In this document: piece after piece, positions 32,791 through 44,220 of the stretch | Layout of the letters: each line of letters opens with the position of its first letter | Numbering within the stretch: the first letter of the stretch is position 1 | Assembly (NCBI GenBank): GCA_037176885.1 | Contig: JAWWNJ010000189.1 | Span: 186,001 to 250,000, forward strand | Direction of reading: 5' to 3' | From: Favolaschia claudopus | Lineage: Eukaryota; Basidiomycota; Agaricomycetes; Agaricales; Mycenaceae | DNA: 64,000 bases | The notes under the pieces: model-generated | What the model was told of the DNA's origin: nothing | The model's input: only the letters and a program-made list of their open reading frames with translations | The model's database searches: none | Translations under genes and position numbers: made by a program

Positions 32791-35700
32791 GACCCGGAAC
32801 AGAATCGCGGAAATGGCAGGGAAATGGCTGTGTCAGAGGGAAATATTCATTTCCAAAGTAACAAGGGCAAAAACAAAAATTCTGGCCGGGACATTCCCTA
32901 GGGATTGCTAATGGCTAGAGATTATACTGTACAATTTCGATCAATTCGTCTGTCACGCGTCACAGCCGATTTCCGGGGACCCCGCCAATGATTTTCTTTC
33001 GATTTTAGCGGAATTTGGAGATTTGTCGGAAAAAATTAAAAAGTCACGTGCGAGACGTTGATCGAAATAGAAGTATGGTGCGCATCGCTTAAACACCACC
33101 AAACAAGAACGAAAAGTATAGCACATGATCAGAGCCTCCAGGTTTCTGATCCTCTGGCCAAAACACTCCGATTAGATGGTACTTCAATCCCTCAAGAGGG
33201 TTTCTCGATTGGATAAAAACTCACAATAAATATTTTTTTCCTCGGGTCAAATTGAGACATCACTGATGTAATCAAGCAATCAAGCACGTGCACTTACGGA
33301 ATTTCCTAATGCAGACAACCTAACCTGAGTTAATACACCCTATTCAAGTACACTCGGATAGCTCATAATGCATAAGGCCCGTGGACCCCCAAACCCTATG
33401 CATTATGAGCAATATGCATTTCTGCATAATGTCACACTAGGTGACATGCGTGATATTGTCACGAAAATACTATATATGGTAGTCCGGCGAACACCGAATC
33501 ACGTGGAAGTTGCCCGGAGCCTGTCAACATTAGCTATAATAACCAGCAGAATATGATGTATGTGGACAATGGTCCACATAGGAGGGTAAGCTTGCTTCAG
33601 TGCGAATGGGAATTCAATATCCTGAGTTGAATACGTCCAATTCATGTAGCTAATCTTGCTAAATTCATTCGGGCAACATTACTGGCTCGAGCAGTTTTCG
33701 CCCGATTTGCGTAACCAACTTATTCAGTTAATTGTTGTTGTTGAGATCAATTAACGTGCTCGAGCCGCTGCAAGCGGCTATAGTACACGACATGCCGACA
33801 TCGACTACATGATTAATCGTTATACAACCAATCAACTCCCAGTGCCTCGGGCATGAAGTCCCGGTCCGACGGCCTTTGGCCAGTGCTTGCCGAGGTTGCG
33901 ATCCCCGTAGGATGGGCGTCAAAGGATCAAGGCGGCAGCGTACGCCTGATCAGACAAAGTGTGATGGATGATTTGTTGCCGCGCGTCTGTTAAAGTTGAA
34001 TTTCCCAGCCGCCGGCCGACCGGGGCTTGAATATGACCTCATTTCTCATTAAACATTCGAGCTTTGATATGAACTTGGCAACCGGAACTTGAGCAGCATG
34101 GAGAGGATGAAGATTTCAATTGACACTTTGTAAGTACTCGACGTCCAGCAATGGCCGAAGTCATAAGTTCAACTTCGTTTGCGTGTTTTGATGGGCTTGA
34201 GCCGAAATCACCAATCAGTGATCATCAATTCGGATCACAGGCCCCAAGTCTTGGACTTCCTCATCAAACTCGCCCCAAGCTCGCGCTTCGAGCCGCCGAG
34301 CACTAAGTATGTAACTAGATTCTCTACACCTTCATTGAATCTCTTTTAAAAGATCTTTCTGTCCCAGTGCGCTGCCTTTCCGAAGATCCTCCGAGTCATA
34401 ATTCACCAATAATTCACACTCTTCAATGAGGTTTGTGGACTTGACTTGACTCCAACTTGACTCTCACCATCCTCAACCAACAGCCCTCGGATTCTCAAAC
34501 CGACATGAATCTGGTACTTTACAGAACTAATACAATCTACAACTCAAAGGATCAAAATTCTCAGTGAGTTCTTCATTCAACTCTCAGACTTGCGATAGGT
34601 GCCGATGCTGAACTTGAGTTGCTACTAGTTGTTCAAATTCGATACTTGCTCTACCCCGATTCCGTTCACATTGACTCTCTCAAGAAAACTTTGTGAGTTC
34701 TCTTGTTGATTATATGAGGCAGTATCCGGTTGTGAACTTGAAATTTACATGCTCAAGTTGACGGACCGTCACATAATTGCCAGCCTTTTCTTCGACTCGC
34801 ATCTTTTCTAGTCAGAAAATCCTTGACTGATTCAACATACCTGTCTATAAAATCTTTTTTCGACGAAAAATAACGTGCTTCTTAGTCGAAGGCCGTGATC
34901 GCGTCAAGCCCATGCCGTGGTCAAGGTTTGTCCATGTTTCCGAAGTCTGTACTTCGTGTTCGTGCTCAATTTTGTGCTTTATGGGGTTGCTCCATGCTTT
35001 GGATAGGGCTAATTCGCGCTTCTACAGGAATCCGCACTGATTGCCTCGAATCTTTCACCAACAACGCAATCAAGCGGATCATATCTAATCAACCGGGAAG
35101 AGCGCTAGCCGAACTACGGCAAAGCGGCGATCATTTCTAAAGCTGAGCTGTTTTCCTTTTCTCCATGCACTTGCTCACGATCACTGCATGAATTTGCGAT
35201 TTCCTACGCACCGGGAAATATATCTGCTGCTTACCGGTTCCGTCGATCAATCGGACAAATCTGATTCTGATTATGGAGGCTGACAATCGAGCATTGAACA
35301 GAATTAACTCTGAAACTCAGAATGCGATAGAAGTTCATCGGACGTTTCAAATCCCGAGGCGGAAATATAATTCTATTTCATGCAGCTCTGAATGGAGTCG
35401 AAATTCCACTGAATGGGCTCTTCAATCATCACTCTTGACAATATAATGAGAATTCGGCGGGAGGTTAATCTTCGTTGTACTTCTCCGTTGTACTCAAGGC
35501 TGCGATTGCTGACGACACTAATCTGTTTCTCCAGAAAAAACTATCTCATAAACTAAATCTTAGACAGTGGCAAAACATATTCAAGCAATTCATTTCTACT
35601 CCAGTTATCGGCTGGAATTGTTCGACTTGACAAGTCTTCCCCGGCTGCGCTGGGGTTTCATCGGCTTCTGGCCCGGGGAGTAGAGTCCGATTTCTTCAAC

Positions 35701-36281
35701 TAGCATGTGGCTGAGCAGCTCAATGCGTCAGTTTGTTTTCGGCTCGCCACTTCTCATTCCTCATCTGCTCTAGCCCAGTTCAACCTTGCGCATCGGGATG
35801 AGCCATGTAATTCATTGCGGAAGGTAAAATTCTTTTTCAACTCAATGTTATTGTCGCGTCCTATATTAAATACTGTAAAGTATCGTTCGAACCAACCGTT
35901 AGATCACCATGCTTGGGTCAGTGAGCCTGAAGGAATTCAGTCCGGAACTGACCCACAGAGGGAGAGTTGTTGAGATAAGGAAGCTGACAGACGATGGGGT
36001 TCCCGCTGTAATTAGTACCAAATCTAATGCCATGATGTATTTTATCCACAAGATTTAGACAGGAGGATATCGATGAGTGGACAAAGATATAAGCTCTCAG
36101 ACGTGATTCTTGCGAACTTGTGGCATCAATGAATAGCAGTAAATGAGTGTTAACTTCAGGAAATTCTCTTGAAGAGCATTTCCGAATAAATACAGGGAAG
36201 GAGACTAACCACTAAAAATCGAATCCGCAGAGCCAAACAATTGTTTGCTTCGGGAGGGTTCGCTAGAATCGGCTTGAGATT
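32791..36281. other. Gene-free AT-balanced debris
   Basis: No ORF longer than about 90 codons and no recognisable product. At 33364-33411, GCTCATAATGCATA and TATGCATTATGAGC form a 14-bp perfect inverted repeat; a related sequence lies near 56735-56765. Words such as TGAACTTGA and CTTGAGTTG recur from 34060 to 34760. No tRNA is seen. Confidence 0.4.
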
Positions 36282-36460
36282 CTTTTAGACAGTGTTGGCA
36301 ATTAAGGGTTAAGACCCGGCCCCAGGGACCTTTAAGGGTTCATAAGCCTTAAGACTTACGCTGAGGTTATGGGGTTAAGACCTTAATTTCCTTTTTGGGA
36401 AACATTTTCGCGCGCTCAATTTGCCTCGGGAAAGCGGATTTTACGGCGTAAAAATGTTGT

Positions 36461-37249
36461 TCAAGGTGCATAAACTTCGTCGTCATCACATTCAACCGCC
36501 CCGTCGTCGAGACGAGCATCCTCTTCGGCATCTGCGAGTGCCTCCATCAGCTCCGCCTCTGCATTGATCTCCTTCTCTGCAAACTTTCGCACCGGCTTCT
36601 TCGCGCCTAGACTCGTGACCAGTCTACTACGCGAGGCCGACAATTGTGGCAAGCACGTCGGGCGTAGTAGACTGGAATATTTGGGTGGTGCCGGCTATGG
36701 GCCGATTGATGCAACTTCGTCACCACTGTGTGACACTCCGTGACTCAGCCATTTCTCGACTGTCAATTTCTCCATCTATTGCGTCAAGAATATCAAACTA
36801 AATATTCAGACATACAGTAGGGCTGTATAGTAGTGTCGTGGAGTACTTTTTGTAGCTTAAATATAGGTTTAGAGGAGTATGGTTTAGAGGGGGAAAAGGA
36901 ACTGATTGATGGCACCCACCCAAATATTTCAAACTCCGCGACAGCCCTTTGGCCTGTCCCGAGAAGTACCAGTCTGCTACGCCCGACGTGCTTGCCACAA
37001 TTGTCGGCCGTGCGTAGCAGACTGGTAACGAGTCTACTTCGCGCCACCAAATAGACCATCAACGAAAGATTGTCCACCGTGCTGCGTGCGGGTGTTCTGC
37101 AGCAATTCCTTCTCATGCTGGATGCAACCCTTGCAGTAGGTAGCCCAGTGGCTGCTGTTGAATTTAGGCCTTCCATGAAGCTTGAGGAAGTGCGTCCACA
37201 TTGGGCTGGACGTCGATATCGAAAGAAAAGAGATTAGGTCGGCAATCAA
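36461..37249 (-). pseudogene. hAT transposase N-terminal fragment, BED finger
   Basis: The minus-strand frame from 37249 contains MWTHFLKLHGRPKFNSSHWA and then CKGCIQHE, the W/F...C-x2-C...H pattern of BED zinc fingers that bind DNA at the N-terminus of hAT transposases. At 37046 it reaches FGG-AK. Dropping the MITE and one duplication continues in frame as GAKKPVRKFAEKEINAEAEL and an acidic tail, ending at 36461. The catalytic domain is absent, so the element is non-autonomous even without the MITE. Confidence 0.75.
36608..37036. mobile_element. Mutator-type MITE nested in hAT
   Basis: Perfect 9-bp duplication CTTCGCGCC (36599-36607, 37037-37045). Ends TAGACTCGTGACCAGTCT and, complemented, TAGACTCGTTACCAGTCT. 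Each terminal ~65 bp is itself palindromic (CCAGTCTACTACGC...GCGTAGTAGACTGG). Confidence 0.9.
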
Positions 37250-37399
37250 ATGGCTGCAGGCGCCGGGCAGCCGGCTGAGCCGGTCCGGGCATTTAAGGCT
37301 TATGAGCTGGGCAGCCGTTGCTCTAAGGGTTATGATAAGGCCTTAATAACCCTTAACGCAATTAAGGCCTTATCCCTTACGGCCAACACTGCTTTTAGA

Positions 37400-38013
37400 G
37401 GGGGTCGGAGCCGTTTGAATTAATTATCAGCCTTAATTATCTTGCTCCGATACGAGAGCCAGGTCCGAGTCTTCGAAAGCGGAGTTATGGCCAAATGATG
37501 TGGCTCGCAGGAGATTCCCACGGTTCAAGTTCTCCGCGCCGGTGTGCTTGGTGAAGTCAAATCAATGAAAGTGAACATTTGATATGGCGAGATATACAAC
37601 TGATATTGGTAAAAGAAAATACGTAGAGGGTGATTTCAATTTGAACGGCGTAGCTGTAGCATTGTGCCAGCTTATTAAATCGGCGTGTGAAAGACTGATA
37701 AAGAGCCCTCTGGATTTTTCAAGATTTTTCAAGATTCCACCCCGCAATTTATCACCTTCACTGCCCCTCATCGAATACGACCAAAAGTATTCAGCTGGAT
37801 GATTACAGACGTAACGATTTTGAGACATTCCTTGTTGAATAAACCCTGTAAACGGAGGTTAATTATTGCACAGTATATCGCCCATACCATCCTTCTGTGT
37901 AAATCCAGTGTGGGCGCATCTGGAAGACCATTCGTAGCCAGTCCATTTTCGGACGCAAAATTGACGCAAAAGACCACGTAGCAATCATGAATTTGCGAGT
38001 CCCCATTTCATTA
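37400..38013. other. Non-coding stretch
   Basis: Short open frames only, none recognised. No clear repeat ends were detected. Confidence 0.35.
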
Positions 38014-38180
38014 CAGTCGAAGCTGTCATAACCCATAGCTCTCGTAACCCATAATCTGCCTTAACCCATACATTTTTCTGCGAATTTGACTGACTTTTGG
38101 CTGGGATAACCCATAAATCTGCCATACCCCATACCTTTTCAGCCCAACCGAGGGCCTATGGGTTATGACAGCTTCGACTG
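38014..38180. mobile_element. Mariner-type MITE, 167 bp
   Basis: Perfect terminal inverted repeats beginning CAGTCGAAGCTGTCATAACC (about 25 bp), flanked by TA on both sides (38012-38013, 38181-38182). The interior has repeated ATAACCCATA words. Non-coding. Confidence 0.9.
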
Positions 38181-38182
38181 TA

Positions 38183-39759
38183 TTCATATTCCAATACAGT
38201 CACACATGAAAGTATGTGAGCAGCCAAAGGTCAGCGAAAGATTTCAAGTTGATTCTTGCCCCTCTAATCTACTGGATCAGCATTGTCAAGGACTGCAGAC
38301 TACACTTGGACTGCACAAAGCACTTGAAATGCGGCACGTTCCGAAGCTGCGGCAAGCATTTGCCGAAACCACTTTATGTGGTGCGCCGCTTGAAGTGCCG
38401 ACGTGATACTCGAGCGCTGCCACGAACCACTTCAAGCCGATTAAGTACTGGCTTTTTCAACCACGGCGGTCGGTTCACATCGGTGTTAAGCTCAGTTTAT
38501 CAATCGTTTCAGATGCATGAACCACAATTTTGGGTACGTTTTGCAACCACGGCGTACGAACCAAACAGTACGTTATTTTTGCGTGATAAATACCGTCATA
38601 CCTGTCTCTTGACCTCAGGTGTCTTGGTGTACTGACTGTTTCGCTTTCTGCCTTTGCTCAATTTACATTGGAGCTGAACAAATTACTCTCCGTAGGTTGA
38701 TTTTGGTTGCTTTACCTTCATTCTGGACGTTCATTCTCTGTTCGGACACAGTATAAGACAGGAGAATCTCTTGTTTAGAATGCGTGCCTTGTAGGCAAGC
38801 TGAAATTTGCTTCTCCGAGTCGCATAGCGCAAGTTAAGATTCTTTTCTATGCGTGGATCAGATTGAAATCAAACGAGCTCAGCTCTGCGTAGGCGTAGGT
38901 ATGACCCTGGGACTGATCTAGAGAATACGATCTGCCTTTGACCACCTCAAGTTCAATTTAATTGGGTGGTAGTCAGTAGAATGGTGATGCGCTCAACAAC
39001 TGGTGAGTTCTTCACTACAGAGTTTCTCTGCTGCTGGTTCCACGAACTCAGCTTAGACTGTTGCACAGTCATCTTCTTTCAATGAGTCGTTTTCCCTGTC
39101 ATGATTCTGCTTTCTTGAGACTTCGGGTCTTTGCGTACACATGTTTCCATGTTTATGAATGGGCTGGGCACCTTTTCTAATTAACTTCTTGGTGTTGTAT
39201 TGCCCGTCTTTGCCCCACCTTGTTTCCGTGATAAAATTTATTCGTCCTATTTGTGTTGTCTCAGCATAAGCATGCATGCACTGAATCTGTGTCGGTAGCA
39301 ATTGCCTTACATCTCAACCATTGATGTTGTGACTTTTCTTCTCGAATCTCTCACTAATTCCGCTGAGTACTGGTACACTTGAGATTTAATTGGAGTATAA
39401 GAAAAGACGACTCGGAGTCGAGTCGGGAACTTTAGGGAAACCCAACAATTCAAGTCAAAACAGCGGAATTGGTGAGAAGTTTACGGAGAAGAATCAAATA
39501 CTGTAATAAGGCAAGCAGACTGAAAGGACATCGGAAACAGCCTGTAGAGACAGAATGCAGACAAAGGAGTCTTTAACAGGATTGTAAGAAACGATCAGCG
39601 TGCCAGTAGGCGGATCGACACGCATCAGCACCGGCTTGATGGGTGTGATGACTGATTGATCCAATGCTGCTTGAACTCCGTGTGAGGATGATTCAAACCT
39701 TTAACTACATCAGACCTCACTGCAGTCTAAGTGAGAGTTGAGGAAAACCTCCTATGATT
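38183..39759. other. Gene-free stretch
   Basis: No supported coding region. Short plus-strand open frames near 38216-38635 are unrecognised and lack splice partners. No repeat ends were detected. Confidence 0.35.
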
Positions 39760-40098
39760 GATGCTAAACTTCATCCGAGCTGAACTTCAACTACAAGTTC
39801 AACTTCACGTTCAATTGCGATATTTGGAAAATTTTCGATCGGAAGTTGAACTTCGGTTAAAACTTCACACCGAGCAGTAAAGTAGCCTCAAAACTGCGGT
39901 ATAAATTCATTTTTATAAATTCATTTTCCAGTAAATATTCTAGTTTCAACCCCAAAGGAACTTGAGAATGTAGTTTTGGGGATAGTTTACCGCTTCCTCC
40001 GAAGTTTTGACTGAAGTTCAACTTCCGACCGGAAGTTTTCCGAAAATGGTAATCGAACCTGAAGTTGAACAGGTGAACTTGGATGAAGTTCGGCATCA
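39760..40098. mobile_element. MITE family with AAGTTGAACTTC arms
   Basis: Inverted arms of about 110 bp: TGATGCTAAACTTCATCC at the left end versus TGATGCCGAACTTCATCC complemented at the right end, then GGAAGTTGAACTTC. A core with AAATATTCTAGTTTCAACCC is shared with 43340-43430 and 54155-54245. Target duplication is not clear. Confidence 0.7.
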
Positions 40099-40724
40099 GC
40101 AAAATGTAGTCTTACTGACTCATTTAGATCCTGGTGAGTTTTTATGTACCAGAAGTTTGAATGATCTATTGAGAGAGCCCCAAACTGGAACGCATCATTC
40201 GGCTAAGACCGGCAACTACAACATCCTGATCTTGTTGATGTGTCCGCCTGGCACATTGATCCTTTTCTCGGCATTGCTCTCAGTTGCTTCGACTGTATAA
40301 GCTTCATTTCTTTCTTATCATCCTTTACCATTATCTGTATCAAATGTAAATACCATGTAATATTTTCCCCAGAATTCAACCTGATCGAAGCTGTTGCTTC
40401 CCATGTCGCTTCGTACAGACTGCTCGTCATAATTTTCCTGAGTCCCATTCACTTTGAATGCGAGGCTAGCATCCAAGCTTCTGAAAATTTTCATCATTTC
40501 AGAGAAAAGCTAATGTTGTGAGCCGACCATCGTTGCAACTTTGAAGAGATGGCCGCCTGACACTGTTTGTTCACTTTGAGACAGGACAAGTGCCCACACA
40601 TCAGTCTCTCGACACATTTGACTTTGTAATCCCTCGGTTGTGTTGAAAGGAACTGAGCCTTGAGAGATGAACACCGTAAAAATTGGTATAAGTCGGCTTT
40701 TGTGGTTGAATTCAGGAATGCACA
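40099..40724. other. Non-coding stretch
   Basis: No gene supported. A GCTTCGACTGTATAAGC word near 40290 resembles the end of the mariner-type MITE at 38180. Confidence 0.3.
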
Positions 40725-40733
40725 TACCATAAC

Positions 40734-41316
40734 GAGTATATGCCAAAAGGATGGGAGTGGGACTCGGCTATTTAAGGGAGTCGCACTGTTGATGTCTTTT
40801 GCATCACAAGCAATCAACGCTGGATCAACGCATGACATCAACACTGCATCAATCCTCGGCATATAGAGCCGACACGTGTATTTAATGTGTTTAATCACTT
40901 TCTGGGTGTATTTCTAAGCTGAAAAAATTCTGGTGGGAACGTAGTTCCCCCCAGCCCCCCCTCCTTGAGCCTGACGGCGTTACTCAGTATCTCTAGTTTT
41001 TTTTGCTGTTTATTCTTAGAATTTAATTCATGTAGCGCGGGGGAGACCCCCGCGGACCCCCCTCGCCGCTGGGCCCACTGCGTGGTACTACCGCTCGCCG
41101 CGGAGGCCCACTGCGTGGGGCCAGGAATGTTTTAAAGGGTCGGGGCGTGTTTTTTCTCCTAATTACGTGCCATTGATCTAAATCATTCTTCTGATGTGCC
41201 GGAAAGCCGAGTCCCACTATCAGACCTTAAATCTCCCTTTCCGAGCATCCGAGTCCCACTATCAGCCTTTATCCGGGGTTTACCCGAGTCCCACTCCATC
41301 CTTTTGGCCATTCCTC
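40734..41316. mobile_element. MITE family A, copy 2
   Basis: Same family as 8577-9208: GAGTATATGCCAAAAGGATG at the left end, and the complement of GAGGAATGGCCAAAAGGATG at the right end. A perfect 9-bp duplication TACCATAAC (40725-40733, 41317-41325) establishes the element limits. The core (41037-41125) carries the same GC-rich minisatellite. Confidence 0.93.
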
Positions 41317-41325
41317 TACCATAAC

Positions 41326-43219
41326 ATCTGCTTGATTCAGATAGATCTAGAATTGTGGTTCACGAAGTATACAAATTAGAACTAGAGGTTTATTCTCACC
41401 TGCCAGTAGTTGAGTGTCTTTCAGTAGGACAAAGTGAGTCCTGACTTGATTCGAGTGGAAAACTTGACCGGAAAAAACAACATTCTGCGATCACGGTGAC
41501 TGGTGTATGGAGAGACATTGGCTTGGTTCACAATTGGGTTGCCCAAATCGACCGGTCAAATGGCAGAGCAGCTTCATAGCCAAATCAATATTGAGAATCG
41601 ATGAAGCAAGACTTATGAATACAGGAAACTCTAACCTGAAGACCCCTGATGGTTGATTGTAGAGGGCACCGCAGATGAGTAGCGAGATTGAATCACAGGT
41701 GAACACGTTATTGAACTGCGAGGTTAGTGGGATTAATTTGAAGAAGGGAAGGAACCATACAGACTTATCTGGGTTGAATGAAAACCCATTGACACTCCGT
41801 CTCTGACAAGGATGAAGGCCGCTGCCTAAATTGAGGCGTTGGGAACTACGACGCGTATGCAGATCAAATTCAAATGCCCGTTCAGTCAAATTACCTTTGG
41901 TTGCTTTCAGAATTGTTAACCAGTGGTAAAGTTAATAATTCAGTCGTTCACCTGACATGACTTGCGGAAGGACATGCTAATTTCGGTCTGCTCGGATTTC
42001 CGAACAGAGTCAGTTGAACATTAACAGCTCTGGATGAGGTAGGTAAGCGGCAAAACTCAAAGCTTAGAACATCCTTGCCTAGTACTTATTGGTATCTTTG
42101 AGTCAGATTGATTCAGATTCAACGGGAAACTGTATTGCCCACCTCAGACATGATTTGAATCCCGACAGCTCAACACAACCTCGAACAATTCAGTCAGCAT
42201 GAGTTATTTGGTCAACAGAAAGCGAAAGACTCGGAAGAGATGGACTTGTTGAAGCTCTGAAAGAAGTAAAAGAAATGGATATAATCTTGATCCTCAAGTT
42301 TTGAGTGGGCGGAAATTTTGAATCACTCAACGCCGATTCGCAAATAATGCATGGAGGTGGGTCCCAAATGGCATTGAAGTTTGAAAAGCATCCCGGATTC
42401 AAAAAATAGTAGATCTGATTCCGAAAATCGAAAACCTGATGAAATGAATAGGATAAGATAGGATAGTTGCCGGCGCCAGGTAGTCTATTGACAAGACTTC
42501 ATTCAACAGTAATTTACTCGGCTGCAATGTCGATTAAATAAAAGCAGAAAGTTCAAGAAAACGGAAAAAATCCGCCCACCGAGACGTCAAGAGACCGGTT
42601 CATTGAAACAACAAAGAAGAAAATTGAAAAGATGTGTCTAACCTCCGAGTCGAAGAAAAGGCTGCCAATTCTGTAAACTCAAGCACTGGGTGATTACAAG
42701 TTCACAACCGAATAAGTAGAGACTGACATCATCAACAGCAGAGCTCCCAAAGCTTTCTTGAGAAATTCAATGTGAATGGAATCGGCCTAGTAATACAATT
42801 CATAATGTGAACAAGCTCAGCATCGGCATGTATCCCAACTCTGATGGAGTTGAATGAAGAACTCATTGAAGGCTTGCCAAAGGCTGATCCTCCGAGATTT
42901 GAATTAACCTTTTTCTGTAAAGTCCCAGACACAAGTCAGTTTGAGACTTCGAGCGCTCCTAATTGAGGGTGTTGAGTCCTGAAGAGTTTGAATTATGATG
43001 ATCTTTGAAATGGCAGATCATTGGACAGAAAGACTTCTTAGAAGACATAATACTTTGAGAAGAGGTGTAGGAAATAGGTGTAGAATACCTTTATAGTGCC
43101 TAGCAACTCGAAGTGCAACCTTGGGGTTAGATTGATGAGGAAACCAGCATTCGGGTCTGTGATCCGCCATCACATTAATTGATGATCATTGATGCATGAT
43201 AGTGGCTGGGCCCATCAAC
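41326..43219. other. Gene-free stretch
   Basis: Only short unrecognised open frames on either strand. No terminal repeats were identified. Base composition is similar to other non-coding parts of the window. Confidence 0.35.
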
Positions 43220-43547
43220 TCTGCAAACGAAGTTGAACTTGAAGTTCAAGCCCCAAGACTTCGACCACTACCAAACCTCATGTAACAAGTGCCATTTGTG
43301 TGATCTTCGTCCTCTCCATACCGCTCAACTTCCAGTTCACAACTTCAGAACAAAGCTCGAATATTTAATGGAAAATGAGGTCATACATTTTTCATTAAAT
43401 ATTCTAGTTTCAGCTGAATTGAGGTTTCAGGTGGAAGTTTTGGGGTTGGTTTTGTTGGTAGCCGGAAGTTTGTCGGCAACTTCAACTTCCGATGAGAACA
43501 ATTTCCTAAAGGGGAAGTTGGTCTGCGAAGTTGAGGTTCAACTTTGA
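43220..43547. mobile_element. Degraded MITE, AAGTTGAACTTC family
   Basis: Contains GAAGTTGAACTTGAAGTTC on the left, GAAGTTGAGGTTCAAC on the right, and the shared core GCTCGAATATTTAATG with an inverted ATTAAATATTCTAGTTTC. Ends are imprecise and the target duplication is not visible. Confidence 0.5.
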
Positions 43548-43938
43548 ACCTGATGTCTGCTGTGGTTCTACTTAAAGCAATTGTAGTTCTAGCAAAAGTC
43601 TTTGTAGTTTAATTCCTCATGTAGCTACTGTGTAGTTTTTTTTTGTTATGTAGCGAGTGGTTGGCATGGGCAGCAGGTGGTTTGGGTATTTTCAGCCTGT
43701 GGTTGTTTTCAGGCAGGCTGTGGCATACTCCTTGATGTATGTGATGTCTATTACCTTATTATAGTCGTCTTTATTCAATTTGTTTGTAGCCCCTTTGCCT
43801 TTCTTCATTGGATTTGAATGCCATCAGAGTTGGAAGGGACAAGCTGATGGCTTGATCAAATAGCTAAACCACACAGTGGCTGTGTTTTGCTTTGCTGGCA
43901 ATCTGCTCTTGATCTCTCTCGCTTCGTACCACCTCTCC
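43548..43938. other. Upstream region of the four-gene cluster
   Basis: T-rich (TTTTTTTTTGTT near 43634), with repeated GTAGTT/GTAGCT words. No gene. It could contain the left end of a multi-gene element, but I found no terminal repeat matching the right side. Confidence 0.3.
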
Positions 43939-44220
43939 CAGGCTCTCTGTCATCAATGGGCCGGCAATCCAAGCTGGATAGAGAGAAGATAAAGAAGAAG
44001 GAGGCTGTTCCTCGTTCTGGTAGGCTGTATCTCATCAATGGTATTCTCAATTAGCTTAATCATTCAATCTCTGCAGTCTCAGGCTCTCTGTCATCAATGG
44101 GCCGGCAATCCAAGCTGGAAAGAGAGAAGAGAAAGAAGAAGGAGGCTGTTCCTCGTTCTGGTAGGCTGAATTTCATCAATGGTACTCTCAATCGGCTTAA
44201 TCATTCAATCTCTGCAGTTT
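43939..44220 (+). repeat. 141-bp tandem duplication at gene start
   Basis: Units 43939-44079 and 44080-44220 are about 94% alike. Each includes ATGGGCCGGCAATCCAAGC, the start codon region of the oxygenase-like gene. The first unit has an early in-frame stop (CAATTAGC versus CAATCGGC), so the second ATG is taken as the start. Confidence 0.85.

Larger units (their letters stand above)
36290..37391 (-). mobile_element. hAT derivative, copy 2, hosting a MITE
   Basis: Ends CAGTGTTGGC and its complement, with a perfect 8-bp duplication CTTTTAGA (36282-36289, 37392-37399). Terminal ~100 bp match copy 1 (10329-11427) in inverse orientation. It encodes a BED-finger fragment on the minus strand and hosts a Mutator-type MITE at 36608-37036. 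Confidence 0.92.

Noticed and set aside
33728..33960. Possible structured RNA near GCCGCTGCAAGCGGC
   Set aside because: Only one short hairpin; no match to a known RNA class could be made by eye.
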